Part shown: one piece after another, positions 10,891-21,497 of the stretch | Layout of the letters: the number at the start of each line of letters is the position of its first letter | How positions within the stretch are numbered: position 1 is the first letter of the stretch | Assembly (NCBI RefSeq): GCF_042477335.2 | Contig: NC_091245.1 | Span: 110,580,501-110,644,500, forward strand | Length of the DNA stretch: 64,000 nucleotides | Origin: Ovis canadensis | Lineage: Eukaryota; Chordata; Mammalia; Artiodactyla; Bovidae | Direction of reading: 5' to 3' | Translations under genes and position numbers: made by a program | Notes under the pieces: model-generated | Told to the model about the DNA's origin: nothing | Seen by the model: the letters and a program-made list of their open reading frames with translations, nothing else | Databases searched by the model: none

Positions 10891-11015
10891 GGAGAAGGTA
10901 ATGGCAACCCGCTCCAGTGTTCTTGCCTAGAGAATCCCATGGACAGAGGAGCCTGGAGGGCTGCGGTCTACAAGGTCACAAAGAGTCGGACATGCCTGAA
11001 GTGACTTAGCACAGT
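10891..11015 (+). mobile_element. BovA SINE monomer
   Basis: A single sense monomer (GGAGAAGGTAATGGCAACCC ... GTGACTTAGCAC). ATGTAGAAGAAT occurs on both sides (about 10875 and 11020), a convincing 12-base target-site duplication. Confidence 0.9.
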
Positions 11016-11689
11016 GTAGCATGTAGAAGAATGCCTAATTATTGTTACACTTTAGTAGTAAAATATTTTGGCAATGATCTTGAGGGACTCTTTACAGAGA
11101 GAGAGAGATCATGTTTGGAGACAGGAAGATAAATTGTAAGCATTAGTCTGTGCTGGAGCCCACTCATTCCACAACTATGAAGAACTGACCGTGAAAAATT
11201 CAGGAATTTTGTGCTGCTGGCTAAACAATGAGTATGATTAAAGCAACCTGAGTAGTAGTAGTATTTACACCACTGAAATTGGAAAATGCTTTTAATTCAA
11301 AGAGTTAGTTTATGAGCACACTCTCAGGAAGCAATTTCAAAAGTCCAGATAAGAATGGGAAAATAAGGAGACTTGAAATATTAAAAAAAAAAAAAGCTTC
11401 TTTCAAAGTAGAACCTCACATGTTTGTGAGTGTAGGTGGTGAGAGAGGTGAGAAGTTCAAATATTATTCTAGATTGCTACCATAGGCAATTGGATAAATT
11501 ATGTTATTTACTAAGACTGAGAATGCAAGAGAATACCATGTTTCAAGAATAAAAATGTGTGAAACAAAGTAGAAGATAATACAGTTAAAATGAGAAAAGT
11601 TTAAAAGAGAATCCAAGGAAATCCAGAAATAATATATAATAAGAATAAAAAAAATGTTTATTGAGGAGGAGGCATAACAACAGCGTTCT
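11016..11689. other. Unique AT-rich sequence, nothing recognised
   Basis: No conserved open frame, repeat family or RNA gene is apparent. It contains a short A-run at 11384-11396. Confidence 0.5.
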
Positions 11690-12180
11690 AACCAAGCACA
11701 AATGAAAACATGGGGGGAAGGTGTCCCTGAATCTAGAATAACTACATCTTAGAGCAAAAGGTACCTGTCTTAATCCTTGCACACATGATAAAAATGTGGT
11801 AGTATCTACATGGCATGAATGGCATCTCAGATTATACACTTAGGAACACACTCATGCACACATACACACAAAGATCTTCCATTGGATTGTTGATTACACT
11901 AATCAAAGCAGAAATTTCAATGCAAATAATTCAAGTAGAAATACTGTCATAATGCACACAGATTTGTATGTAAACATTAGTCGATCCACTTCTTAGACTC
12001 CTTAATTCAAGAATTCCTGCATTCTATCTCAAAGTCACAGCATTTGCACCCAGTGTGTCCTTACCCTAGGGCTCCTTCTCTCTCCTTTCTTGCTCCATCT
12101 AGGATCTCTCTGCAATGCCATGCAGTAGTCAAACCAGCACTTTCGCCTTCCTGTGGCTCTCCTTATTTACTCTCTGGGAT
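11690..12180 (+). repeat. Low-copy block B1 (paralogue of 43195-43680)
   Basis: Direct-orientation similarity to 43195-43680 is easy to follow: GAATAACTACATCTTAG, AAAAGGTACCTGTCTT, ATTCAAGTAGAAATACTG, GTCACAGCATTTGCACCCAG and CAATGCCATGC occur in the same order in both. I estimate around 80% identity. It stops at TCTCTGGGAT, where a BovB has been inserted; the paralogue continues past CTGGGATA. No coding potential is seen. Confidence 0.8.
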
Positions 12181-13196
12181 GTTGTTGTTGTTTTTCAGTT
12201 GCTAAGTCATGTCAAATTTTTGTGACCTCGTGAATGGCAGCACATTAGTCTCCTCTGTCCTTCACTCTCTTTCAGAGTTTGCTCAAATTCATCTCCATTG
12301 AGTTGGTGATGCTATCTAATGATCTCATCTTCTGCTCTCCCCTTCTCCTTTTGCCTCAGTCTTTCCCACCATCAGGGTTTTCTCCAAAGAGTCAGCTGTT
12401 CACATCAGATGGCCAAAATATTGGAGCTTCAGCTTTAGTAACAGTCCTTCCAATGAATATTCAGGGTTGATTTCCTTTAGGACTGACTGGTTTGATATCC
12501 TTGCAGTCCAAGTGATTCTCAAGATTATTCTCCAGCACCACAATTTAAAAGCATCAGTTCTTCAGTTCTCAGCCTCCTTTATGGTCCAAATCTCTCATCC
12601 ATGCATGACTTTTAGAAAAACCATAGCTTTTATTGTATGAAACTTTGTTGGCAAATTGATGTCTCTGCTTTTTAATATGCTGTCTAGGTTTGTCATAGCT
12701 TTCCTTCCAAGAAGCATGGGTATGCATGGTCACTAAGTCATGTCTAACTCTTTGTGACCCCATGGACTGTAACCTACCAGGCTCCTCTGTCCATGGAATT
12801 TTTCAGGAAAAATCACTAGAGTGGGTTGCCGTTTCCTCCTCCAGAGGATCTTCCCAACCCTTAGATCAAACCCGTGTCTCCTGTGTCTTCTGCATTGGCA
12901 GGCAGATTCTTTTCCACTGAACTATCAGGACTTGCCAGGTGACTTTTTCTCAAACAGCAAGTGTCTTCTAATTTCATGGCTGCAATCACTATCTGCAGTG
13001 ATTTTGGAGCCCAAGAAAATAAAAACTGTTACCGTTTTCATATTTTCCCCTTTTATTTGCTATGAAGTGATGGGGCTGGATACCATGGTCTTAGTTTTTT
13101 CAGTGTTGAGTCTTAAGCCAGCTTTTTCATTTTCCTCTTTTACCTTCATCAAGAGGCTCTTTAGTTTCTCTTCATTTTCTGCATTAGAGTGGTTTT
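12181..13196 (-). mobile_element. Older BovB LINE, 3' part
   Basis: A diverged antisense BovB begins with a GTT run and CAGTTGCTAAGTCATG. It is split by a Bov-tA at 12716-12938 and its body resumes with CAAGTGTCTTCTAATTTCAT. It is more diverged than most BovB in the window, so it is probably an older subfamily. Confidence 0.9.
12716..12938 (-). mobile_element. Bov-tA SINE
   Basis: Antisense copy inside the BovB: CCCCATGGACTGTAACCTAC, then GATCAAACCCGTGTCTCC from the tRNA-like head. The BovB phrase AGAAGC / CAGCAAG flanks it. Confidence 0.9.
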
Positions 13197-14084
13197 GCTA
13201 TTGTTCAGTCACTCAGTTGTGTCCAACTCTTTGCAACCCCACCAACTGAAGCAAATGAGACTTCCCTGTCCTTCACTATCTCCTGGAGTTTGCTCGAACT
13301 CATGACCATTGACTCAATCATGCCATCCAACTATCTTTTCCAGCATCAGGGTCTTTTTAAATGTCAGCTCTTTGCATCAGGTGGTCAAAGAATTGGAGTT
13401 TCAACTTCAGCATCAGTCCTTCCAATGAATTTCAGGACTGATTTCCTTTAGGATTGACTCCTTACTGTTTGATCTCCTTGCTGTCCAAGGGACTCTCAAG
13501 AGTCTTCTTCAAATCCAGTTTGAAAGCATCAGTTCTTTGGCACTCAGCCTTCTTTATGGTCTAACTCTCACATTCATATATGACTACTGGAAAAACCATA
13601 GCTTTGGCTATATGGACGCTTGTTGGCAAAGTGATGTCTCTGCTTTTTAATATGCTGTCTAGGTTTGTCATAGCTTTTCTTCCAAGGAGCAAGTGTCTTT
13701 TAATTTCATGGCTGCAGTCTCTCCACAGTGATTTTGTAGCCCAAGAAAATAAAGTCTCACCATTTCCATTGTTTTCCCATCTATTTACCATGAAATGATG
13801 GGACCAGATGCCATGATCTTCATTTTTTGAATGTTGAGTTTAAGCCAACTTTTTCACTCTCATCTTTCATCTTCATCAAGAGGCTCTTTAGTTCCTCTTC
13901 ATTTTCTGCCATTAGGATGATGTCATCTGCATATCTGAAGTTATTGATATTTCTCTTGGCAATCTTGAGACCAGCATGAGCCTCATCCAGCCTGGCATTT
14001 CACATAATGTACTCTACATATAAATTAAATAAATGGAGTGACAATATACAGCCATAATGGATTCCTTTCACAATTTTGAACCAG
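13197..14084 (-). mobile_element. BovB LINE, 3' part
   Basis: A second antisense BovB begins at GTTCAGTCACTCAGTTGTGT directly against the previous one and extends to the CAATTTTGAACCAG phrase in the reverse transcriptase region. Several indels break the frames. Confidence 0.92.
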
Positions 14085-14639
14085 GTCCAAGTGGCTATGG
14101 TCTAATCAGAGAAAACTCAGGCCATTGGCTCTCTGCTATGACAATGACATATGTGTACACCATAAGCCAACTCTACTTTTCCATGCATAAAGTCTTATGA
14201 TTGACATTTCTAAGGTCCCATCTGCCTAAACTTCTGACACTGTAATTCCTACTCTCATAAGATCATTCCATCGCTCCAAATCCTCCTTGGAGCAAGGGAA
14301 TCCCAAGGAGGCTAATCTGCCTCCTAGGTCTCATATGCCTACCTAAACATACCATGCAATTCTATCTTCTGTAGGTCCCTGGGTTAAACAAAGTTTTAAT
14401 GTTTTCAGAGAGAAGTTTGCAATTGTGGTGTTGTGGGAGGGAAGGGGGTCCAAGCTAGAGAAGTCTTGGGAATATCACGACATAGGCTATTGCTCTGTAG
14501 AAAATTGTCATAGTGGGAATATTGTAATATGTGTATGTGTGTAAGAGAGAGAGACAGACAGACAGACAGAAAGTAGGAGAGAAATGTTTTGGTTCATTTG
14601 ATGATGAAAACCATTTGCCAGGAAGCAAATAGAGGTTCA
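14085..14639. other. Low-copy sequence upstream of the PYHIN relic
   Basis: No repeat family recognised. There is a (TG)(GA)(GACA) simple repeat at 14530-14571. Given the exon-like tract that follows, this may be intron of the dead PYHIN gene. Confidence 0.4.
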
Positions 14640-14806
14640 GAAAACAGAATACACCACCACTAAAGCTGTTGACTCCAAGACAAACTCTGAAGCAGAGTCA
14701 GCTTCCAGAACTTCTGACATCCACCATGTACCCAACTGAAGACTGCCCCCAGACTCCTCAGAAGCTGCCACCAACCTCATCCAGCAGGTCCTCAAACAAA
14801 GTACCA
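14640..14806 (+). pseudogene. Probable PYHIN (IFI16-like) S/T/P-rich linker exon, degenerate
   Basis: In one frame the tract reads TEDCPQTPQKLPPTSSSRSS. This resembles the proline/serine/threonine-rich spacer that joins the domains of IFI16-type proteins, in particular its TPQ..PPT..SSS repeats. The upstream half is in a different frame (KAVDSKTNSEAESASRTSD), so an indel lies near 14730; the first frame has a stop at 14732. It precedes, on the same strand and about 3 kb upstream, a clear HIN-200 exon, which is the order expected in a PYHIN gene. AAAGTACCAG at the end could be a weak splice donor. Alternative: a chance low-complexity proline/serine stretch. The call depends mostly on the neighbour. 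Confidence 0.42.
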
Positions 14807-15650
14807 GATTCCTGGTTTCAGCATTTCCCCCTCCCTACAATACAATGACAGAGGTCAATAGAACCATAAAAGAACTTCTCACTAATCCTCTGCAATATAC
14901 AATCCTTTATTAATAAGATCATACATGTTGTTACTGGATGTGTATTTAAAGATCCTACTGACTTTCAAATTCCTACTATTATTATGCTGCCCTTTGCATG
15001 AGGATTACCTATGACCTAGTGTGCACCTATATTATTCCTCTTCAGCAGTAGGTATAATTAGTAACTTGTTTGTTTAATGTTGTTGTGTTTCCTTCAATAC
15101 CTTGTGAAAGAGTGAGCTTAGGGTGCAATAAAGTGGAGAAATACAGAAACAAACAAAGCACTATCACCAATTCTTTCTCTTTTTTATTATAGAAATAACA
15201 TTATTGTTAAATTTTAGGAAATGCAGATACATAGACAAAAATAGTTCATTTTAACTGTCTGAAATTTCCCCTCTATCAAATGCTGTATTTTGTTAAATAG
15301 TCTTTCTGATTTGAAATTTTGTTTTGTGTACTCCAAAAAATATCAATTTGGCTCAAGTTGACTTCTATAATTTATGTTTTTTCTTTTACCTGCTATGTTT
15401 GCCAGTGTTATTTGATACAGGAAATACAGATATAAATTATTATTTTAACATTAAAGAGTGGTTGCATGATTGTTTTATAAGTTAAAAAATAATCTTTATT
15501 ATTTAACCTCAGGCTGTTTCAGTACTCCCTTTACACACAATGAATAGCTGTTTATCAGGTCTCCTTTCATGATACTGCCTATAGAACATTATTTTTTCTT
15601 AAGTCCTGTGTACATCTTCTCAAGGTGCTGCTGTGGTTACTTGTAAGAGA
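14807..15650. other. Low-copy AT-rich sequence
   Basis: No repeat or gene is recognised. A weak TTTTTATTATAG acceptor-like site lies near 15192 but no coding sequence follows it. Confidence 0.4.
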
Positions 15651-16560
15651 TTTGCTGTTACTGATTTACCTGTCCTTGGACTGAACATCTGGCTATAGGG
15701 AGAAATGGCCACAGTGATGAGAAGCTTAACAGAGTTGAGCCCCATGACCCACAGGTCATGGCCTGTACAGTGGTACAGGTCAGACCACAAGGAGCACTGC
15801 TAGTCTCTAGAGGCCGCTCGCCTGTCTCCATGAACTGGTCCTTACCACTCCCATGGCCCACCGTTTCCTTCTTACTTTCTCTTACAGATCAGTGGCCTCC
15901 CTTCCAACTCATACTGAAATGGAGCAGCCATTGGGCAGACAGGAGGCCCTAGAAAAGCCTGACTTCTCCTTTGGCACTCTTCTCCTCAGGGTCCTGCCAT
16001 TATTCTATCAGGAGTGTTTAGAGAAGGAAAAACACTTTCCCCTCTGTCCTTCTGAGCTCTTAGCTGAGATCCCTGTTTTAAAACAAAGAGTAACAGGGAA
16101 AAAACAAGCAGAAGTTTACTATTAATAACAGTTGTTCCTAATCTACACATAGAACATACCCAGGAAAAATAAGTAACTCCCTGAGATGGCCTAAGCCACC
16201 AGGTTAAATACCATCTTTAGTGAAAGACAGAAAAAAGAAAAGTGTGGGAAGGCCAGTTATGGGGAAGTTACCAGGAACAATAAGGGAAATGTTGGTTATG
16301 CAGGTTGACATCAGTTTTTCCTCTGGTTATAATATTCTCATGAGATTTAGAGTCCTCCTTCTCTTTCTTCTTCCCTCATTTAAGGGGCAAACACCGTTAA
16401 AATGGAGATTTAATTTATCAATACAAAATTCCCCTTACAAAATGTCATCTTCCTCTCTGGTTTTAAATCTTCCTCCATGTGTACTGTTTTTCAGAATAAT
16501 CAGCTTATGGTCATCTTGTTACAGGGAAACATATTTTAGGGTGGCTAATTCTGCTAGCTG
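15651..16560. other. Unassigned sequence, possibly old LTR material
   Basis: GC content rises around 15680-16050, and open frames of up to 90 codons (15853-16125) occur but encode nothing I recognise. The part at 16290-16450 (a CTCATGAGATTTAGAGTCC phrase and a TTTAAGGGGCAAACACC phrase) has the look of mammalian LTR sequence, but I cannot name a family. Confidence 0.3.
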
Positions 16561-17036
16561 AGTTCAGTTCAGTTCAGTTCAGCTGCTCAGTCGTGTCCAC
16601 CTCTTTGCGACCCTATGAATCGCAGCACGCCAGGCCTCCCTGTTCATCACCATCTCCCGGAGTTCATTTAGACTCATGTCCATCGAGGCCGTGATGCCAT
16701 CCGGCCATCTCATCCTCAGTCGTCCACTTCTCCTCCTGCCCCCAATCCCTCCCAGCAGCAGAGTCTTTTCCAATGAATCAACTCTTCTCATGAGGTGGCC
16801 AAAGTGCTGGAGTTTCAGCTTTAGCATCATTCCTTCCAAAGAAATCCCAGGGCTGATCTCCTTCAGAATGGACTGGTTGGATCTCCTTGCAGTCCAAGGG
16901 ACTCTCAAGAGTCTTCCCCAACACCACAGTTCAAAAGCATCTATTCTTCGGCACCCAGCTTTCTTCACAATCGAACTCTCACATCCATACATGACCACAG
17001 GAAAAACCATAGCCTTGACTAGCCAGACCTTAGTCC
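16561..17036 (-). mobile_element. BovB LINE, short 3' end
   Basis: The antisense terminus GTTCAGTTCAGTTCAGCTGC is at 16562. The copy is 5'-truncated at about 17036 (AGCCAGACCTTAG). It is among the least diverged BovB here; a 143-codon minus-strand frame remains (16579-17010). It sits between the two PYHIN exon relics. Confidence 0.95.
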
Positions 17037-17667
17037 TTTATTCAGATCATTTCCAAATTCCATAAATGCATGAAATTCTTTCAATACTGTCTTACTTTTT
17101 AATTACAACACATTCCTGAAAAGGGGCTTACTAATTTGGAACTTTAAACTGCCTTGTCTCCTGAGATGAAATCAACTGTTTCTGTTAGGAGTCATTCTTT
17201 ACTCTCAGTGTTGTCAAGGGTGATTTACTTCCACCTTTACTTGTGTCTTATTTTGCACATGGAAATGAGTTGATGGATGATTTAAGATTGCTTTTTTACC
17301 TTTTTCATCCTCATCTCTACTAGAAACCGCTCCACAACAGCACTGCTACTGCCCATCGCCTCCCTTCTCTACATAGTTCTTCCTGCCAGAAATACATTTT
17401 CATTTGAGTTAACACTTTTTTAAAGATATCCTCCCTACAAGATTCATAAAACAGAGAAAAAGAAGAAAAATAACTGTTTAAATCTTCTCCATCTATTCCA
17501 TTAGATTATCTATACTGTGTCAATGATTTTCCTCTAGTTTTTTTCTTTTGCCCCCAACTCTTCTCAATTATATTTGAGGCTCAAAATTAAGCCATAGATG
17601 ATTCTCATTAGGGAGTTAACCTACATTCCTTTTCTTAATTGTGCCTGTTTTTGGTGTGTAATTCTAA
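17037..17667. other. Probable intron of the PYHIN relic
   Basis: AT-rich, no repeat recognised. It ends in a pyrimidine-leaning tract and TGTGTAATTCTAAG immediately before the HIN exon, consistent with a splice acceptor. Confidence 0.4.
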
Positions 17668-18084
17668 GTAGAAACCAAGATAAAGAAGCTAAAGAAGCTT
17701 CCAGGGAGGAGGGCTTCCACAGGGGTCCCAAAGAAGTAATAGCGCTGAAGGCAATGGAACGATTTACATATTATGTTAGAGAAGGCAAGAGGAAGGTATT
17801 TCATGCCACAGTGGCTACTGAGAGCCAGTTCTTCCAAGTGAAGGTTTATCATGTGGCCCTGAAGAAGTTCATCACAAATAAAACCATTGCCATATTCAGA
17901 TTATTTTGGCTGCCGTGGGTTCTTGGAGGTGTTCAATGCCTCATCCATGTCTGATGTTAACCCTGACTGAAAGGTGGAGATCTCTAAAAGCCTCATTAAA
18001 AAAGCAAAGGCAACTCCTAAAATCAGTCATCTTTACTTGCAAGCTCTAGGAATATTTGGGAATAGGGTATTTTTAGTGCATAAG
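17668..18084 (+). pseudogene. PYHIN-family HIN-200 exon, disrupted (IFI16/AIM2-like)
   Basis: The plus-strand frame contains KVFHATVATESQFFQVKVYH, the hallmark FHATVATE...FF.VKV strand of the HIN-200 DNA-binding domain, preceded by a PKEVIALKAMERFTY stretch and followed by LKKFITNKTIAI. An extra T at 17895-17896 shifts the frame; the new frame continues the domain with RGFLEVFNASSMSDVNPD, then an in-frame TGA at 17968-17970, then KVEISKSLI and TPKISHLYLQA. The exon should end after LVHK at 18084, but the donor reads ATAAGC instead of GTAAGC. The second HIN exon is not seen downstream. HIN domains of live family members bind double-stranded DNA in interferon-induced sensors (IFI16, AIM2, MNDA). 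As I recall, ruminants keep few PYHIN genes and AIM2 is a pseudogene there; the nearby linker-like exon favours an IFI16-type origin, but AIM2 is possible. Confidence 0.85.
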
Positions 18085-19656
18085 ATAAGCCCACATTATT
18101 GTTTTGCAGTATTTCTTCTGAAATCCCAGAATATAAAAGTTATGTAAGTTTATGTAACTTCATAAACACAGGAACTCAAAGCCCCCTGACCAAGGATAGT
18201 TGGTATAGTCTTCCCACTTCAGAATATAAGACAGATGATCTCTTACCTTCTTCCCAAGGTAACAGCATGCAAGTTCTTTAAAAAGTGATTCACCAAAAGT
18301 CATGGCCTTTTATCAGCTGTGCTAATCCATTCACAGCCACCCTGTGCAGAGTTTATATATATATATCTATTAACATATTATTAACATGTTAACATAGATA
18401 TATAGATAAAGAAAGAACACTCCTCATGATCGTGTTTTTTGAGTTCTGCCTCACCTGTTTCAGTAACAGCTTAACTTATTTGAGATTAAAGAATTGCCCT
18501 TCCAAGCTTGGATTCCAGCTGTGAAAACCAAGATAAGAAATCAATAGACTACTTTGCCCTAGAATCAGCTCTTATCAACAATTAGCTAAGATTCTGATCA
18601 CTTAAACTCTAAAGTCTCTCACCTTTTCACATTCTTTCATCAAAAATTGTTCAGCAACAAATTCTGGCATTAACTTCAAAGAGAAATATGGGTATTAAAA
18701 AGACTAGAAAAATTAGTTGTTTCATTGCTTAAGGAATTAATATGGACAATAAAATGCAAATTTTGGTAAAAGTCTTAGAATCAGGGTAGGTATTTCAGTG
18801 CCAACACATCATAGAAATACTAAACTCAGCTGACCTAACTTTTGTATGAAGTATGTTTCATATTTCGTTATGCATGTATTCTAGTGTGATCCTACTTACC
18901 CACTGTTGTTTTCTGTACACTCTAAGTAACTGCATACAAGTGTATTTGTAGAATTAATGAATAAAGTAAGTGACATAGGACCTACAACAATGAAATCAGG
19001 TGATCTAGATTCAAAATTTGGGCAGATTAGTGAAGAAAGAATTAATAGAAAAGATAGAGCAAAAGTTGAAATAGCAATCCACTTAAGGAAGGCTTGAAAC
19101 AATCTTTTGAGACCCACAATAAGACATGAATAGCCTTTCTACTCGGTTCTAGGGGAGACCCAGAGAAACCTGTTAAGCTTGTCAGACCACACAACTTCCA
19201 ATTTCCTTAGGAAATCTCAGCTATTCTGAAATGGAAGCAGAAAAAATTAGGAAAGTAATCCCTTTTTCTAGAAGAACCCAGCACAGAAACACCTAAAGGA
19301 AGGAAAGATACATAGAGAGTTTTAATGGGAGGATAAACTGAACAAGATATCTAACACTATTTGGTGCCTGTAATTCTGGACCTCCTGCTCATAGCAACTC
19401 GCATGAGGCAAAAGTTTCCACTAATACCCTATATTTTCAAAGCTGTGGAAATTTATGATCCAGTTATCAGAAGATGGGTGCTAATTTTCTTTTGAAGAAA
19501 TTGGTATGTAATAAAAGCATATATTGTGAAATATAAGATAATACAAGAGTGATGGAAGCCTTCATTTATGGATGGTGACTGACCAGTATCAACTGTGAGG
19601 AATATGATAGGCTTGCACTCGTCTGCTTTGAATTGGCATCAGTTAGGGATAAGAGC
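18085..19656. other. Low-copy sequence downstream of the HIN relic
   Basis: No second HIN exon, PYD exon or known repeat is recognised. A (TA)n tract with the palindrome TTAACATGTTAA lies at 18353-18410. Short open frames at 18099-18281 (plus) and 18896-19117 (minus) match nothing I know. Confidence 0.4.
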
Positions 19657-19932
19657 AGAGAAGGCAATGGCAACCCACTCCAGTACTCTTGCCTGGAAAA
19701 TCCCATGGACAGAGGAGCCTGGTAGGCTGCAGTCCATGGGGTCATGAAGAATCGGACACGACTGAGCGACTTCCCTTTCACTTTTCACTTTCATGCATTG
19801 AAGCAGGAAATGGCAAGCCACTCCAGTGTTCTTGCCTGGAGAATCCCAGGGAGGGTGGAGCCTGGTAGGCTGCTGTCTATGGGATCTCACAGAGTCGGAC
19901 ACAACTGAAGTGACTTAGCAGCAGCAGCAGCA
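19657..19932 (+). mobile_element. Bov-A2 SINE (dimer)
   Basis: Complete sense dimer ending in the GCAGCAGCAGCAGCA tail. GGGATAAGAGCAG (19645) and GGGATAAAAGGCAG (19933) flank it as a slightly diverged target-site duplication. Confidence 0.95.
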
Positions 19933-20153
19933 GGGATAAAAGGCAGCTGAGATCCATAAGTCATAGTTTCATCAAGGTAAGATCATCTGGTGGGTTATCA
20001 TTGCTCCAAAGTAGAAGTCTTTAAAAAAACTAGACTGCTGCTATTACACAGAAAACACAACAGGTGGAATAACTAATCCTTTCCACTTAGTGGGTGTAAA
20101 TAATCATTCATTTTTAAATTTAATTTTTTATATTGAAGTATTGTTAATTTTGG

Positions 20154-20490
20154 GCTTCCCTGGTAGCTCAGTTGGTAAAGAATTCACCTGCAATGCAGGA
20201 GACCCTGGTTTGATTCCTTGGTCAGGGAAGATCCCATGGAGAAGAGAGATAGGCTATCCACTCTAGTATTCTTGGGCATCTCTGGTGATTCACATGGTAA
20301 AGAATCTACCTGCAGTGCAGAAAACCTGTGTTCTATCCTGGGGTTGGGAAGATCCCCTGGAGGAGGGCATGGCAACCCACTCCAGTATTCTCACCTAGAA
20401 GATCCTCATGAACAGAGGAGCCTGGCAGGCTACAGCATATGGGGTCACAAAAGTGTCGGACACGACTGAGCAACTAAGCATAGCACAGCA
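20154..20490 (+). mobile_element. Bov-tA SINE with duplicated head
   Basis: Two tRNA-Glu-like heads occur in tandem: GGCTTCCCTGGTAGCTCAGT at 20154 and a second, GGCATCTCTGGTGATTCACA, at 20275, followed by one full BovA body ending GACACGACTGAGCAACTAAG. It could be one SINE inserted into the body of another. Confidence 0.88.
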
Positions 20491-20504
20491 GAGTTAATTT
20501 TGGA

Positions 20505-20620
20505 CGAGGAAATGGCAACCCACTCCAGTAATTTTGCCAAGAAAATCCCATGGACAGAGAAGCCTGGTGGACTACAGTCCATAGGGTCACGAAGGATTGA
20601 ACATGACTGAGCACAGCACA
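20505..20620 (+). mobile_element. BovA SINE monomer
   Basis: Sense monomer from GAGGAAATGGCAACCCACTC to ACATGACTGAGCACAGCAC, 15 bases downstream of the previous SINE. GTTAATTTTGG / CATTAATTTACAA flank it. Confidence 0.88.
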
Positions 20621-20675
20621 TCATTAATTTACAATGTTGTCTCAGTTTTAAGTGCACAACAAAGGGATTCAGTTA

Positions 20676-20728
20676 CACAGACACAGACATACACAGACAC
20701 AGACATACACACACACATACATACACAT
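20676..20728 (+). repeat. (ACAGACAT)n/(CA)n microsatellite
   Basis: Imperfect ACAGACACAGACAT units followed by CA and CATA units in the L1 3' UTR. Confidence 0.9.
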
Positions 20729-21284
20729 ATTATTTTTTGACTAATTTCCATTATAGTCTATTATAAGATATTGTGTGTATCTTATATACACAATATATAC
20801 CTATGCTATACAGTAGGTCCTTGTTGTTTACTTATTTCATATGTTATAATGTGTTATATTAATCCCAAACTCCTAATTTATTTCCCTTCTCCCCACTGCT
20901 ATCCACTTTGGTAGCCATAAGTTTGTTTTCTATGTCTATCAATCAGTCTAACTCTATTTTATCAATAAGTTCATTTATATCATTTTTTTGGATTCCACAT
21001 GTAAGTACTATCATATGATATTTCTTTCTCTGTCTGATTATTTTGCTTTGTATAATAATCTCTAGGTCCATCCATGTTGCTGCAATAGCATTGTTTTATA
21101 ACTTTTATGGCTGAGCACTGTTCCCTTGTATATATATACCACGTCTTCTTTTCCCATTCAACTGTCAAAGGGCATAATCTACTTGGACACCATAGCAGTT
21201 GTAAATAGTGCTGCTGTGAACAGAGTGGTGCATGTATTTTTCAAATTAGAGTTTTCTCCAGATCTTACATATTGTAGGACCGTA

Positions 21285-21369
21285 AGAATTAAAGATTTTA
21301 AAATTTAAAAAATAAAAAACTAAAAACAAAAAAATAAAATAAAATAATGAAAAAAAATAAAAAAATATG
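21285..21369 (+). mobile_element. Extremely short young L1 3' tip with A-rich tail
   Basis: GTAAGAATTAAAGATTTTAA and the following AAAAATAAAAAACTAAAA text is identical to the last ~45 bases of the young L1s at 34.9 kb and 50.2 kb, followed by about 35 A-rich bases. It interrupts the older antisense L1, which resumes at ATGTTTAGTTATC. Confidence 0.75.
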
Positions 21370-21497
21370 TTTAGTTATCAAAGGAAACTCCATACTGCTC
21401 TCCATTATGACTATGATTTACAATCTCACCCATAGTGTAGAAGGTTGGTTTTTTTTTTTTCCATACCCTCTCCAGCATTTATTACTTGTAGACTTTT

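Noticed and set aside
15658..16125. Overlapping frames of 60-90 codons on both strands as a small gene
   Set aside because: No recognisable domain, no splice-site support, and frames overlap on opposite strands as expected by chance in a more GC-rich tract.
18085..18090. AT-AC (U12-type) intron start to rescue the ATAAGC donor of the HIN exon
   Set aside because: U12 donors read ATATCC or similar; ATAAGC fits a GT-to-AT mutation of an ordinary GTAAGC donor better, and the exon is broken elsewhere.
18099..18281. A 60-codon frame after TTTTGCAG as the second HIN exon
   Set aside because: The peptide has none of the conserved residues of the C-terminal half of a HIN domain. The acceptor-like TTTTGCAG appears to be coincidental.
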